Source of the DNA: CAZPHU01 sp964419255
GTDB taxonomy: Bacteria > Fibrobacterota > Chitinivibrionia > Chitinivibrionales > CAYFVL01
Reading direction: 5' to 3'
Assembly: GCA_964419255.1 (NCBI GenBank)
Contig: CAYQOU010000028.1
Location: 1-50,818, forward strand
Length of the DNA: 50,818 nt
The stretch's first letter is position 1; the number at the start of each line of letters is the position of its first letter. Positions 26,881 through 35,633 of this stretch are shown here, in pieces. A program made the position numbers and the translations under genes. The notes beneath the pieces were generated by a model. That model saw nothing but the letters and a program-made list of their open reading frames with translations. It had not been told where the DNA came from and ran no database searches.

Positions 26881-28308
26881 ATGGATATGGAATTTCACTC
26901 TCTAAACCATTTTTCTCATCGGGAGTTATATAAATTCAGTCGACGACTGATAGCCGAGTATGAACGGTTTCGGCCGGGGCCTCCAAATGGGGAATCCAAA
27001 AGGGCTTTATCTGAGAAGGTGAAGTCGGGAGTCGATGAGTATGGTTCATTAATTGAGAATATATATGAAAAAAGTATAGCCCTGCTTCTGGATGATTTTG
27101 AAAAGCGGCGGTACAAAATATGGCAGCAGATTCTCTCATTCCTGGACAGACAACTTCAGGTAAAGGTTGATCCCTTCGATGACAACTGGGATGGAAAAAC
27201 TCCTGAAAAACAGCTGCTAAGGCACATCCCCACCTATAATGCTGCGCATTTTCTGTTGTACGAAATGTGCCCATCCTTCACTCATTACGGCCGCAAGCTT
27301 TACGGGTATGTGCACACCAGAAAAGAAATGGATACTCTCATACAGGCCATGCAGTCTGCGCAGGCCGCTCGTGCGGTAGAAACGCTTGGAATAGGAGATA
27401 AGCTGAAGAGTTACATGGAGGTAAAGGACGCTTTCGACTTTTGTATCTGCCGCTATTCTCAACTGAAGCAGATTTTCGAGCAGCTTAGTTACACGCGAGT
27501 CAGGGTATGTCTGGGGGTGGTTTTTCTGTTGCACAGGCTACCGCGATACAGTCGCAGCTTCCCGCTTTTCAGAAATGTGACTGTGCGGCAAATCTCGCCA
27601 CTGCTGGTACCGAGAAAAGAGCTTTTCTGCACTGCGCAGAGGCTTTCCTTCAATGATTTTTCGCACCGAAATCTGCTGATTCTGGCGCAGAGAATGCTCC
27701 AGGCGCGGGAGCAGAGGATTGAAAATGGGTTGGATGATTTACCGCTGGCCGGGGAGCTGCAAAATCAGGTCAACTTATTCGAAAAAGTGGTACAGACAAT
27801 TTTTACGGACATGGAGGAAAAGGAGTTCGATCAGGAGGAGGGGCAGCGGTATCGACTCTTTGAGCTGCTTATCAGTACCATCGAACAACACTTGCAGGGA
27901 GATGTCGAGAGGAGTTGCTGTTTATGGGGTCAGCCCGGATGTTCATCGCGGTACGAAGCTGCCGAATATCTTCTTTACGACTCCTGTGAAGATTATACCC
28001 ATGATTTTAATCCTGAAGGTAACGGTCATATGTGTCAGTCTTCACTGATGGATATGCTTACCGAATCATGGGCCGGTTTTGATGCCCAGATGGCCTTGAA
28101 AAAACTCGGTTGTACCGATCTATACAATCAGTACAGGGAGATTGCCGACAAATGTGAAAAAAGTGCCTGGCGAATAGATCGTCGAGTAAACTTCGGGATA
28201 ACTTCCGCTCTAAGAAATTATAGATTCGAAATCTCTTTGCTTGTAACGATTGCGGCTCGTCATCTGGGAAGAAATTCAGTTGAATGTGAGAAAAAAGATA
28301 TTATTTGA
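26881..28308 (+). CDS. Unknown protein with internal tandem duplication
   Basis: A 475-residue soluble, strongly helical protein with no family I recognise. It consists of two related halves. Residues N-H-F-S-H-R-E-L (start) match N-D-F-S-H-R-N-L (about residue 260); the helix ending in S-F-L-D-R-Q-L-Q matches T-I-E-Q-H-L-Q; and Y-N-A-A-H-F-L-L-Y-E-M-C with T-H matches Y-E-A-A-E-Y-L-L-Y-D-S-C with T-H. Conserved Cys and His in both halves could be structural or metal-binding. The ATG at 26881 is supported by GGAG 10 bases ahead. It has a sigma-54-type promoter, like the flagellar operon, and no close partner gene. Confidence 0.75.
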   Translation: MDMEFHSLNHFSHRELYKFSRRLIAEYERFRPGPPNGESKRALSEKVKSGVDEYGSLIENIYEKSIALLLDDFEKRRYKIWQQILSFLDRQLQVKVDPFDDNWDGKTPEKQLLRHIPTYNAAHFLLYEMCPSFTHYGRKLYGYVHTRKEMDTLIQAMQSAQAARAVETLGIGDKLKSYMEVKDAFDFCICRYSQLKQIFEQLSYTRVRVCLGVVFLLHRLPRYSRSFPLFRNVTVRQISPLLVPRKELFCTAQRLSFNDFSHRNLLILAQRMLQAREQRIENGLDDLPLAGELQNQVNLFEKVVQTIFTDMEEKEFDQEEGQRYRLFELLISTIEQHLQGDVERSCCLWGQPGCSSRYEAAEYLLYDSCEDYTHDFNPEGNGHMCQSSLMDMLTESWAGFDAQMALKKLGCTDLYNQYREIADKCEKSAWRIDRRVNFGITSALRNYRFEISLLVTIAARHLGRNSVECEKKDII

Positions 28309-28342
28309 GGGTGAATGTGCGGCGGGGTGTTAAAAAAGAGAA

Positions 28343-28384
28343 AGGAGTCGACAAAGTCGACTCCCTTCCTCAGGCTTGCGCCTG
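28343..28384. terminator. Two consecutive stem-loops after the duplicated-domain gene
   Basis: GGAGTCGAC at 28343-28351 pairs with GTCGACTCC at 28355-28363 (loop AAA), and TCAGGC at 28369-28374 pairs with GCCTGA at 28379-28384 (loop TTGC). On the plus strand no T-run follows; on the minus strand a T-rich run follows the first stem. They probably insulate the two neighbouring genes. The rest of 28309-28676 is AT-rich with no gene seen. Confidence 0.5.
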
Positions 28385-28676
28385 ATACCCCATCATCATT
28401 CACATACCACTTCTAATGGCAACACATTAATTATAAAACTAATAAATATTCGTTTACTATGCAAGATATATTGAGTAATTTTAATGAAAATTTTCAGAAA
28501 AGAAAAACTTACACCGATTCGGTTCTGTCCATGGGGGGTTTTGAACAGATAGATGCCCACACATGCGTTCGCGGGCAGTATTTTGAGCGTATAACGATTT
28601 GAAACTATGGGAGTGAAACAACAGAATATCTTTAAACTCAGAGACGGCTTCAGGCCATAGTACAGGATGTATACCT

Positions 28677-30890
28677 ATGAATGTTCTTAGTTCACAACAA
28701 ATCAACGACTTACTGCGGAGTGACCTGCAGGATCCCTTTTCTGTCTTGGGGATGCATGAGGAGCAGACGGGATTAAGTATAAGAGCCTTCTTACCTGGAG
28801 TTAAGTCGGTTGTGGTTCGCAATCGGGAAAACTCAAAGAGTGTTGGTGAGATGCAGAAGGTCCATGAACAGGGCGTGTACGTACTGCATCTGGCGCGAAG
28901 GAAGAAAATATTTGCGTATGAACTGCTCATCGAGAAACCCGACGGCAGTAAGGAAACGCAGATTGATCCATATTCTTTCCTGCCTGTTATGAGTGAGGAG
29001 AGTAGATATCTTTTCAATGAAGGTAATCATCAGGGAGTTTATAATGATCTGGGATCACACGTAAAAGAGATAGACGGGGTCGGTGGTGTTGTATTTGCCG
29101 TCTGGGCTCCCAACGCCAAAAGGGTATCGGTGGTTGGTGATTTCAATCAGTGGGACGGCCGAAGACATCCGATGAGGCTTTTGGGCTCATCCGGTGTGTG
29201 GGAGCTGTTTATCCCCGGTGTTGAAAAGGGTACCGTATACAAGTATGAAATCAAAAAGCGTGAAAACGACCATCTTCTCCTAAAAACAGATCCGTTTGGG
29301 TACTATCAGGAGCCGTTTCCGCATCATGGCAGTATCGTATGGGATCTGGATGAGTTTCAATGGGATGATGATGATTGGATGGAAGCCCGCAGACACCAGG
29401 ATGTGTTTAAGCGTCCTATGTCGATTTATGAGGTGCACCTGGGCTCGTGGATCAAATCCGGGCCTTCTGAGGAGGGTGACTACCTCTCCTATCACGAGTT
29501 AGCCGAAAAACTTGCCGATTATGTATCCGAAATGGGCTATACTCATATCGAGTTGATGCCGGTGCAGGAACATCCTTATGTGCCTTCTTGGGGATATCAG
29601 GTGAGTGGATTTTATGCCCCCAACCACCGCTTCGGTAACCCTTCCGGGTTTCAATACTTTGTCAACTACATGCACAAGAGAGGAATCGGGGTGCTGCTTG
29701 ACTGGGTTCCCGGTCATTTTCCGAAGGATAATTTCTGTCTTTCTCATTTCGACGGAACACATCTTTTCGAGCATCAGGATCCGCGAGAGGGTGAGCATCG
29801 GGACTGGGGTACGCTGATTTTTAATTTCGGTCGCCATGAGGTACATAATTTTCTCAGTGCAAATGCTCTTTTCTGGCTCGATCAGTTCCATGTTGATGGA
29901 TTGCGTGTGGATGCTGTTGCATCCATGTTGTATCGTAACTACAGCCGGGAGGAGGGGGACTGGATTCCGAACAAATTTGGCGGTGTGGAAAACCTGGAGG
30001 CCATAGAGTTTTTACAGTCGATGAACTATCTTGTCCACCATCGTTTCCCGGGAGCCGTAACGATTGCGGAGGAAAGTACCGCGTGGCCTATGGTAAGCCG
30101 CCCCACGCATCTTGGAGGCTTGGGCTTTACCTTTAAATGGAATATGGGATGGATGAATGATATTCTGACCTATTTTTCCAAGGATCCTGTTTATCGCAAA
30201 TATCATCACGATCAACTGACATTCGGTTTGTGGTATGCGTTTAACGAGAATTTCGTATTGGTTCTGTCTCATGATGAAGTGGTGCACGGAAAGAAAAGCC
30301 TGCTGGAGAAGATGCCCGGAGACATGTGGCAAAAATTTGCCAATCTTCGTGCGTTGTTTGCTTTCATGTATGGTCATCCGGGTAAGAAGCTGATGTTTAT
30401 GGGAGGCGAATTCGGCATGCACAACGAATGGTACGAACTCCAGTCGATTGACTGGCATCTGCTTGAGCAATGCGACGATGCCTACCACCACAATGGTACG
30501 ATGAGACTCATGGCGGATTTGAATCGCTTGTATAAGAACCAATCTTCGCTCTGGGAGTTTGATTTCGAGCCGCGGGGTTTTTCCTGGATCGATCATTCCG
30601 ACAGTGATAACAGTATCGTTTCCTTTATCCGGCATGGCTCCGATTGGCATAATTTTGTGACGGTTGTCTGCAATTTCACGCCAAACTTACATCGTGAATA
30701 CCGGATCGGAGTGCCTCACGGAGGCTATTATCGCGAGTTGCTTAATACGGATGCACCGGAGTATGGCGGAGCTGGATTCGGTAATCTGGGGGGAAAGCAT
30801 GCGGAGCCTATTCCCTGGCATGGTCACTCCTATTCTTTAAACCTTACCCTACCGCCGCTTTCTGTGTTGATGTTAAAATGGGAACAATAG
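28677..30890 (+). CDS. glgB: 1,4-alpha-glucan branching enzyme GlgB
   Basis: A 737-residue GH13 enzyme that transfers glucan segments to form alpha-1,6 branches of glycogen. It has the N-terminal duplicated beta-domain region, CBM48 (near V-F-A-V-W-A-P-N-A-K-R-V-S-V-V-G-D-F), and the catalytic barrel with E-V-H-L-G-S-W, D-W-V-P-G-H-F-P, the nucleophile Asp in D-G-L-R-V-D-A-V-A-S-M, the acid/base Glu in A-E-E-S-T and L-S-H-D-E-V-V-H-G. Length is near that of E. coli GlgB (728). The ribosome site AGGAT is 8 bases ahead of the ATG. It suggests glycogen storage; no other glg genes are in the window. Confidence 0.97.
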   Translation: MNVLSSQQINDLLRSDLQDPFSVLGMHEEQTGLSIRAFLPGVKSVVVRNRENSKSVGEMQKVHEQGVYVLHLARRKKIFAYELLIEKPDGSKETQIDPYSFLPVMSEESRYLFNEGNHQGVYNDLGSHVKEIDGVGGVVFAVWAPNAKRVSVVGDFNQWDGRRHPMRLLGSSGVWELFIPGVEKGTVYKYEIKKRENDHLLLKTDPFGYYQEPFPHHGSIVWDLDEFQWDDDDWMEARRHQDVFKRPMSIYEVHLGSWIKSGPSEEGDYLSYHELAEKLADYVSEMGYTHIELMPVQEHPYVPSWGYQVSGFYAPNHRFGNPSGFQYFVNYMHKRGIGVLLDWVPGHFPKDNFCLSHFDGTHLFEHQDPREGEHRDWGTLIFNFGRHEVHNFLSANALFWLDQFHVDGLRVDAVASMLYRNYSREEGDWIPNKFGGVENLEAIEFLQSMNYLVHHRFPGAVTIAEESTAWPMVSRPTHLGGLGFTFKWNMGWMNDILTYFSKDPVYRKYHHDQLTFGLWYAFNENFVLVLSHDEVVHGKKSLLEKMPGDMWQKFANLRALFAFMYGHPGKKLMFMGGEFGMHNEWYELQSIDWHLLEQCDDAYHHNGTMRLMADLNRLYKNQSSLWEFDFEPRGFSWIDHSDSDNSIVSFIRHGSDWHNFVTVVCNFTPNLHREYRIGVPHGGYYRELLNTDAPEYGGAGFGNLGGKHAEPIPWHGHSYSLNLTLPPLSVLMLKWEQ

Positions 30891-30933
30891 GATCGTTTGA
30901 ATCGGGTAAAAATAAACAAAAATGGAGGAAAAC

Positions 30934-31128
30934 ATGAAAAAACTCTACCGGGACAGGCGTAACGGCATGATAGCCGGTATCTGTGCAGGTATTGCCGACA
31001 GCTACCATTGGGATCCGACTATCGTCAGGTTAGTCGCTGTTTTTGCCACCATTCTCACCGGGATCTGGCCCGGAATCATTACCTATCTTGCGGGATGGGT
31101 GCTTATTCCAGAGAAGAAAGAGCTGTAG
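30934..31128 (+). CDS. PspC-domain small membrane protein
   Basis: A 64-residue PspC-type protein: K-L-Y-R-D-R-R-N-G-M-I-A-G-I-C-A-G-I-A-D, then W-D-P-T-I-V-R-L and a hydrophobic span ending in V-L-I-P-E. PspC proteins are small inner-membrane partners in envelope-stress responses; stand-alone copies are common. GGAGG lies 4 bases before the ATG at 30934, so the ATG at 30922 is not used. It follows glgB after 43 bases and may share its transcript. Confidence 0.9.
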   Translation: MKKLYRDRRNGMIAGICAGIADSYHWDPTIVRLVAVFATILTGIWPGIITYLAGWVLIPEKKEL

Positions 31129-31225
31129 CCTTCCCCAAAATGCCATTTCTCACATGTCCGGGGGGCATTTGTATGTGTCAAATGCTCTGGACGTGATGTT
31201 ATGGTTATATCTATATTTCCTTAAT

Positions 31226-31264
31226 TGATCGATTCTGAACGGAAGGCCGCTACAGAATCGATCA
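31226..31264 (+). promoter_or_regulatory. 12-bp stem-loop in the proS leader
   Basis: TGATCGATTCTG at 31226-31237 pairs perfectly with CAGAATCGATCA at 31253-31264, with an inner CGG-AAGG-CCG hairpin in the 15-base loop. It is 64 bases before the proS start and 98 bases after pspC. No T-run follows, so it is either a terminator remnant or a leader regulator. Confidence 0.5.
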
Positions 31265-31327
31265 GCTGAGGTATTAATCCCTTATACATCAGGCGATTGT
31301 TAACTGCTTTGACCGAGGAGAACGTGA

Positions 31328-33058
31328 ATGCTCTGGAAGGATGCTTTCATATATACATTGAGGGAAGACCCTGCAGAGGCGGAACTTGTTAGTCACAAAC
31401 TGATGATTCGTGCCGGCATGATTCAGAAGTTGGCATCGGGAATCTACAACTACCTTCCACTGGGCCTGAGAGTCATCAAAAAAATCGAGAACATAATTCG
31501 AGAAGAAATGCAGCGATGCGGCGCATCCGAGTTGCTGATGCCCGGGGTCATACCCGCACAGTTGTGGCAGGAGAGTGGCAGATGGGACTACTACGGGCCG
31601 GAGCTTCTTCGATTCAAGGACAGGAAGAGTAACGATTTTCTTCTCGGGCCGACTCATGAGGAAGTGGTTGTAGATGTTGCCCGCAGGGCGGTTCGTTCTT
31701 ATCGGGATCTTCCTCTGTGTCTATATCAGATACAGAGCAAGTTCCGTGATGAGGTGCGTCCCCGATATGGGTTGATGCGGGGCAGGGAATTTATCATGAA
31801 GGATGCATATTCATTTCATGCGGATGAGAAATCTCTGGATGAGATGTACTGGCGGATGCATGAGGCCTACAGGACCATATTTAGGAGATGTGGGTTGAAT
31901 TTCCGGCCTGTGGAAGCAGATTCGGGTACTATCGGTGGGGATGTGACTCATGAATTTCATGTGTTGGCGGAATCGGGTGAAGATACCATTGCCCATTGCA
32001 CCGCATGTGATTATGCGGCGAATATTGAGAAGGCAACATCTGTCTATTCGGAGCTGCCGCTGGATGTTTCTGACGATGCGCCAAAAGTCCGGGAGGTAGA
32101 AACTCCGGGTAAAAAGAGCATTGAGGATGTCGCGACGTTTCTGGATATCAAACCATCCGATACCATAAAAACGCTCATTTATGATGTCGATAATGGGCAG
32201 AGGCTGGTTGCGGTGTGTATCAGAGGTGATCTGGAGGTAAATGAGGCCAAATTGCGCGGATTGCTGGGTGCCAATACGGTTAGCATCCCGGAAGACGCAC
32301 AGCTGGCGGCTCAAACCGGATTACCTGTCGGATATGTGGGCCCCTACCTGTTTGATAACGAGAAGATTGACCGGGTGATTGCGGACTATTCGGTCGCTCA
32401 GATGGCCGATTGCGTGTGTGGAGCAAACAGACCCGGTTACCATGTAAGGCATATCTATCCAGCACGTGATTTGAAAATAGGCCTCTTCGGGGATGTCGGA
32501 TTTGTTTCCGGAGGTGATCGCTGTCCCCGCTGCAAAGAGGGACGCCTGGACATGAGCAAGGGTATTGAAGTGGGGCAGGTGTTTAAGCTGGGAAAGAAAT
32601 ATTCCTCGCCAATGAACATGCAGTTTCTGGATGAGTCGGGAACTCAAAAAACAGTCACAATGGGCTGCTACGGCATAGGTGTAGGGCGAACAGCTGCCGC
32701 ATCCATCGAGCAGAGCCACGATAAAGATGGCATAATCTGGCCGGCTTCGATCGCCCCCTATGGCGTTTCACTGCTGTGTCTTGATCCCTCGGACTCAGAG
32801 GTCTACTCTCTTGCCCAACGGCTTCATGACACACTGCAGCAGGCCGCCATAGATGTAATCATGGATAATCGTCAGGAGCGACCGGGAATCAAATTCAAGG
32901 ATGCCGACCTGATCGGATGTCCGGTTCGGCTTGTTGTAGGATCTCGCGGGCTGAAAGAGGGGATAGTCGAGATTCGGACACGTCGCACCGGGAAGACGGA
33001 GAAGGTAGATCCTGCTTATGCAGTGGAGGCAATTGGAGAAATCCTCAAAGATTGGTAG
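31328..33058 (+). CDS. proS: Prolyl-tRNA synthetase (bacterial type)
   Basis: A 576-residue class II aminoacyl-tRNA synthetase charging tRNA-Pro. It has the motif 1 region with M-P-G-V, motif 2 F-R-D-E-V-R-P-R-Y-G-L-M-R-G-R-E-F, the editing INS domain between motifs 2 and 3 (about residues 240-385, YbaK-like), motif 3 G-C-Y-G-I-G-V-G-R-T, and a C-terminal anticodon-binding domain with K-F-K-D-A-D-L-I-G-C-P. This is the longer, bacterial-type ProS with editing. GAGGAG lies 6 bases before the ATG. Confidence 0.97.
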   Translation: MLWKDAFIYTLREDPAEAELVSHKLMIRAGMIQKLASGIYNYLPLGLRVIKKIENIIREEMQRCGASELLMPGVIPAQLWQESGRWDYYGPELLRFKDRKSNDFLLGPTHEEVVVDVARRAVRSYRDLPLCLYQIQSKFRDEVRPRYGLMRGREFIMKDAYSFHADEKSLDEMYWRMHEAYRTIFRRCGLNFRPVEADSGTIGGDVTHEFHVLAESGEDTIAHCTACDYAANIEKATSVYSELPLDVSDDAPKVREVETPGKKSIEDVATFLDIKPSDTIKTLIYDVDNGQRLVAVCIRGDLEVNEAKLRGLLGANTVSIPEDAQLAAQTGLPVGYVGPYLFDNEKIDRVIADYSVAQMADCVCGANRPGYHVRHIYPARDLKIGLFGDVGFVSGGDRCPRCKEGRLDMSKGIEVGQVFKLGKKYSSPMNMQFLDESGTQKTVTMGCYGIGVGRTAAASIEQSHDKDGIIWPASIAPYGVSLLCLDPSDSEVYSLAQRLHDTLQQAAIDVIMDNRQERPGIKFKDADLIGCPVRLVVGSRGLKEGIVEIRTRRTGKTEKVDPAYAVEAIGEILKDW

Positions 33059-33130
33059 TGGCCCGGTAAATGCTAATCAGATATTTACATGCGGGCAATG
33101 GTAAAGAAGCTTTTCTGTCATTATTTGCGC

Positions 33131-33160
33131 TTGACCCGACAAACGAAAAAACTGTATAAT
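33131..33160 (+). promoter_or_regulatory. Sigma-70-type promoter for the M23 peptidase gene
   Basis: TTGACC at 33131-33136 and TATAAT at 33155-33160 with an 18-base spacer, about 40 bases upstream of the ATG at 33202. The best vegetative promoter match in the window. Confidence 0.65.
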
Positions 33161-33201
33161 TATATAGTTGAGAATTCTTTAGATTGTAAGGCTATTCATA
33201 T

Positions 33202-34128
33202 ATGCAAAGCAACAGCTGGTCAATTTTCATCGTATCGCCCGGACCAAAGGGCAATAAGCGGGTACGAATACCAGGTATTGTGCTTGTTCTTTTCCTTTTT
33301 CTCATGACGTTGGGCGGACTTGGATTTGCCCGGTGTGCATTTTTCCTTTTCTCGTATGGTTCTGCCAAATTTGGTGTGTACAACGCTCAGCGGGAAAATC
33401 AGCATCTTATGATGAAGGTGAGATTTTTACAGAAGCTGACCGAGAAATGGGAAAACGAAATCAAGGAGATGATTGCCTACGAGGACAATGCGCGGCTGCG
33501 TTATGGAATGAATACGATTTCAGAAGACGTTCGGCGTGCCGGTATCGGTGGATTACCCACCTCGGAGGAGATGCTTTTGGCATCTCTTGAAGATCCGGTG
33601 GTACATAAGGTAAGCTATATAAAGGAGCATATCGGTGCCCTCCTGCGAAAGGCCGACCTTCAGGATTCTACCTTCTCCCGTATGGCATCTCATGTGAAAC
33701 GTCAACACGACCGGCTCGCCCAATTGCCCTCCACCTGGCCCGTGCGAGGCCGCATAACCTCGGGATACGGATATCGATTTCATCCATTTTTAAAGCGCTC
33801 GTTATTTCATGAAGGGCTCGATATTGCCAACAAGGAGTGGACACCGGTTTTTGCTCCCGCCGACGGATTAGTAGATTTTGTCGGAAGGAAACATGATTTT
33901 GGTAACGTGGTCATGATGGATCATTACGGTGGAATCGAGACCGTTTACGCCCATCTGCGTCAGAGCGCAGTAGCGGAAGGCCAATTCGTCAAGCGTGGTG
34001 AGCCGATAGGATATGTTGGCAACACCGGACGAAGCACCGGGCCGCATCTGCATTACGAAATCCGAAAAATGGGCCGTCACGTTAATCCCAAAAACTACAT
34101 ACTTCCCGATGATATTATTGTAGAATAA
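33202..34128 (+). CDS. Membrane-anchored M23 (LytM-type) peptidase
   Basis: A 308-residue protein with an N-terminal membrane anchor (about residues 24-52), a helical coiled linker (about 60-165) and a C-terminal LytM/M23 domain (about 180-300). Zinc ligands are present: H203 and D207 (H-E-G-L-D) and H284 of the H282-x-H284 pair (H-L-H-Y). The domain order is that of periplasmic endopeptidases that cut or regulate peptidoglycan crosslinks. Active-site residues are intact, so it may be a true hydrolase. Confidence 0.9.
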   Translation: MQSNSWSIFIVSPGPKGNKRVRIPGIVLVLFLFLMTLGGLGFARCAFFLFSYGSAKFGVYNAQRENQHLMMKVRFLQKLTEKWENEIKEMIAYEDNARLRYGMNTISEDVRRAGIGGLPTSEEMLLASLEDPVVHKVSYIKEHIGALLRKADLQDSTFSRMASHVKRQHDRLAQLPSTWPVRGRITSGYGYRFHPFLKRSLFHEGLDIANKEWTPVFAPADGLVDFVGRKHDFGNVVMMDHYGGIETVYAHLRQSAVAEGQFVKRGEPIGYVGNTGRSTGPHLHYEIRKMGRHVNPKNYILPDDIIVE

Positions 34129-34166
34129 TACAATTCACCTCAGATCCTCTTAAGACGGGAGCGCTT

Positions 34167-34571
34167 ATGGTTTACTCAACAGAGGTATCGGTTCGAACAC
34201 AGAAGCGTTCGCATTGGGTGGATATCACCAGAGACATACAAAAATCGGCTGAACAGAGCGGAATATCTGATGGTGTGGTTACCGTGGCAAGCCTTCATAC
34301 AACAGCCGGCTTGACAATAAACGAAAATGCGGACCCCGATGTCGAAAGAGATTTTTTCTGGAAATTGAACCAGTTGATTCCTCTGGACGGCAATTTTGCG
34401 CATGCCGAAGGAAATTCCGACAGTCACATCAAATCCGCACTGGTAGGCTTCAGTGTGCAGGTTCCTCTCAAGGATGGTGTACTTGTTCGAGGCACCTGGC
34501 AGTCAATTTACTTTTGTGAATTTGATGGTCCGAGGAGTCGTCGAGTTTCTGTTACAGTAGTTGGTGAGTGA
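34167..34571 (+). CDS. YjbQ/UPF0047 family protein
   Basis: A 134-residue YjbQ family protein. Conserved parts include S-L-H-T-T-A-G-L-T-I-N-E-N-A-D, the H-A-E-G-N-S-D-S-H segment and the end with G-T-W-Q-S-I-Y-F-C-E-F-D-G-P-R. Members form trimers; some have secondary thiamine-phosphate synthase activity in vitro. Its stop overlaps the start of the PorV-like gene (sharing one base), suggesting coupled translation. Confidence 0.92.
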   Translation: MVYSTEVSVRTQKRSHWVDITRDIQKSAEQSGISDGVVTVASLHTTAGLTINENADPDVERDFFWKLNQLIPLDGNFAHAEGNSDSHIKSALVGFSVQVPLKDGVLVRGTWQSIYFCEFDGPRSRRVSVTVVGE

Positions 34572-35623
34572 TGAGTGATCGTTTCTACTCAACCGTACAC
34601 CGGTGTCTGATCATCGTGTTGTTTTTCAGTCTGGTTGGCATAAAGGCTCAATCGATCCGGTATGCCGGTGAGCTTATGCATCTGCCTATAGGATGTCGGA
34701 CCGTAGGACTTGGTAATGCATCTGTTGCTTTGGACGGAATGGGAAATTCATCCTATTGGAATCCTGCACTTGCTGCCTTGAGTGACCTTAGATTCGGCAT
34801 CGTCGAAGGTGCACGTCTTTACGAAGGACTATCAGATTTTGGTTCTGTGGCAGCGTATACCCCGGTGCAGAATGGTCTTGTTATGGGGGCGCTGTACAGC
34901 GCTTTTTTTTCCGGAGATATTACAGAATGGGATTCTCTGCCCGGAACGAAAAGAGAGCGTGAAGCCTCCTGGCAGGAAAACCGGCACTTATACGAGGGCG
35001 AAGGTATCTTTCATAACAACCAGCATGTGATCGTTGCCACCGTAGCAAAAACTTTTTCTCTTCCGATTCCCCGTCCCTCCGGCTTTTCGACACCAATGCC
35101 GGTGGATATCTCCGCTGGACTCAATTTTAAATACTACTGGCAAACCATTACTCCCGAAGACAAAGTGCGAATGGGTATGAACGTTAATGTCGATGTGGGA
35201 GCTGCTTTGCAGGTGGGAGTGGATTATGATCTTAATGCGAAGCAAATCAGCAGGAAAGTAATAATCGGAGCATCTGTTCGCAATGCACTGCCCACGGAAG
35301 TTGTCTGGATGCACTCTTATCAGGATTACACCGAACCGGTCGATTATTGTGTGTTGTATGGAATCAGCTATTCGGATCATACCGGATTTCTCTGGGCGGA
35401 CTGGACACTTTCCTTGTCGGTCAAACGACTTTATACCTCTACCGTGCAAGCCGGTATAGAAGGAGTGTTCTGGGATTGTGTCGCAATCAGGGCGGGTATA
35501 GACGATAAGTGCCCGACATTTGGCGCCGGGCTACGCATTAAGATGTTCAGTTTCGACTATGCTTTTTCGTTCGATGAGGTTACATATTCGCCGTTGCGTC
35601 TCTCATTGGGTGTACAGTTCTGA
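34571..35623 (+). CDS. PorV/UPF0164-like outer-membrane beta-barrel
   Basis: A 350-residue protein with a signal peptide (about residues 1-27, ending near K-A-Q-S) and beta-barrel character: alternating hydrophobic strands, and the family-type opening C-R-T-V-G-L-G-N-A-S-V-A-L-D with Y-W-N-P-A, as in PorV/PorQ-like proteins of FCB bacteria. It ends in aromatic S-L-G-V-Q-F, typical of barrel-assembly signals. PorV shuttles type IX substrates in Bacteroidota; this is compatible with the presence of sorting-domain-like proteins in the window, but the link is inference. The ATG at 34571 overlaps the preceding stop. Confidence 0.75.
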   Translation: MSDRFYSTVHRCLIIVLFFSLVGIKAQSIRYAGELMHLPIGCRTVGLGNASVALDGMGNSSYWNPALAALSDLRFGIVEGARLYEGLSDFGSVAAYTPVQNGLVMGALYSAFFSGDITEWDSLPGTKREREASWQENRHLYEGEGIFHNNQHVIVATVAKTFSLPIPRPSGFSTPMPVDISAGLNFKYYWQTITPEDKVRMGMNVNVDVGAALQVGVDYDLNAKQISRKVIIGASVRNALPTEVVWMHSYQDYTEPVDYCVLYGISYSDHTGFLWADWTLSLSVKRLYTSTVQAGIEGVFWDCVAIRAGIDDKCPTFGAGLRIKMFSFDYAFSFDEVTYSPLRLSLGVQF

Positions 35624-35633
35624 TAAAAAAAGC

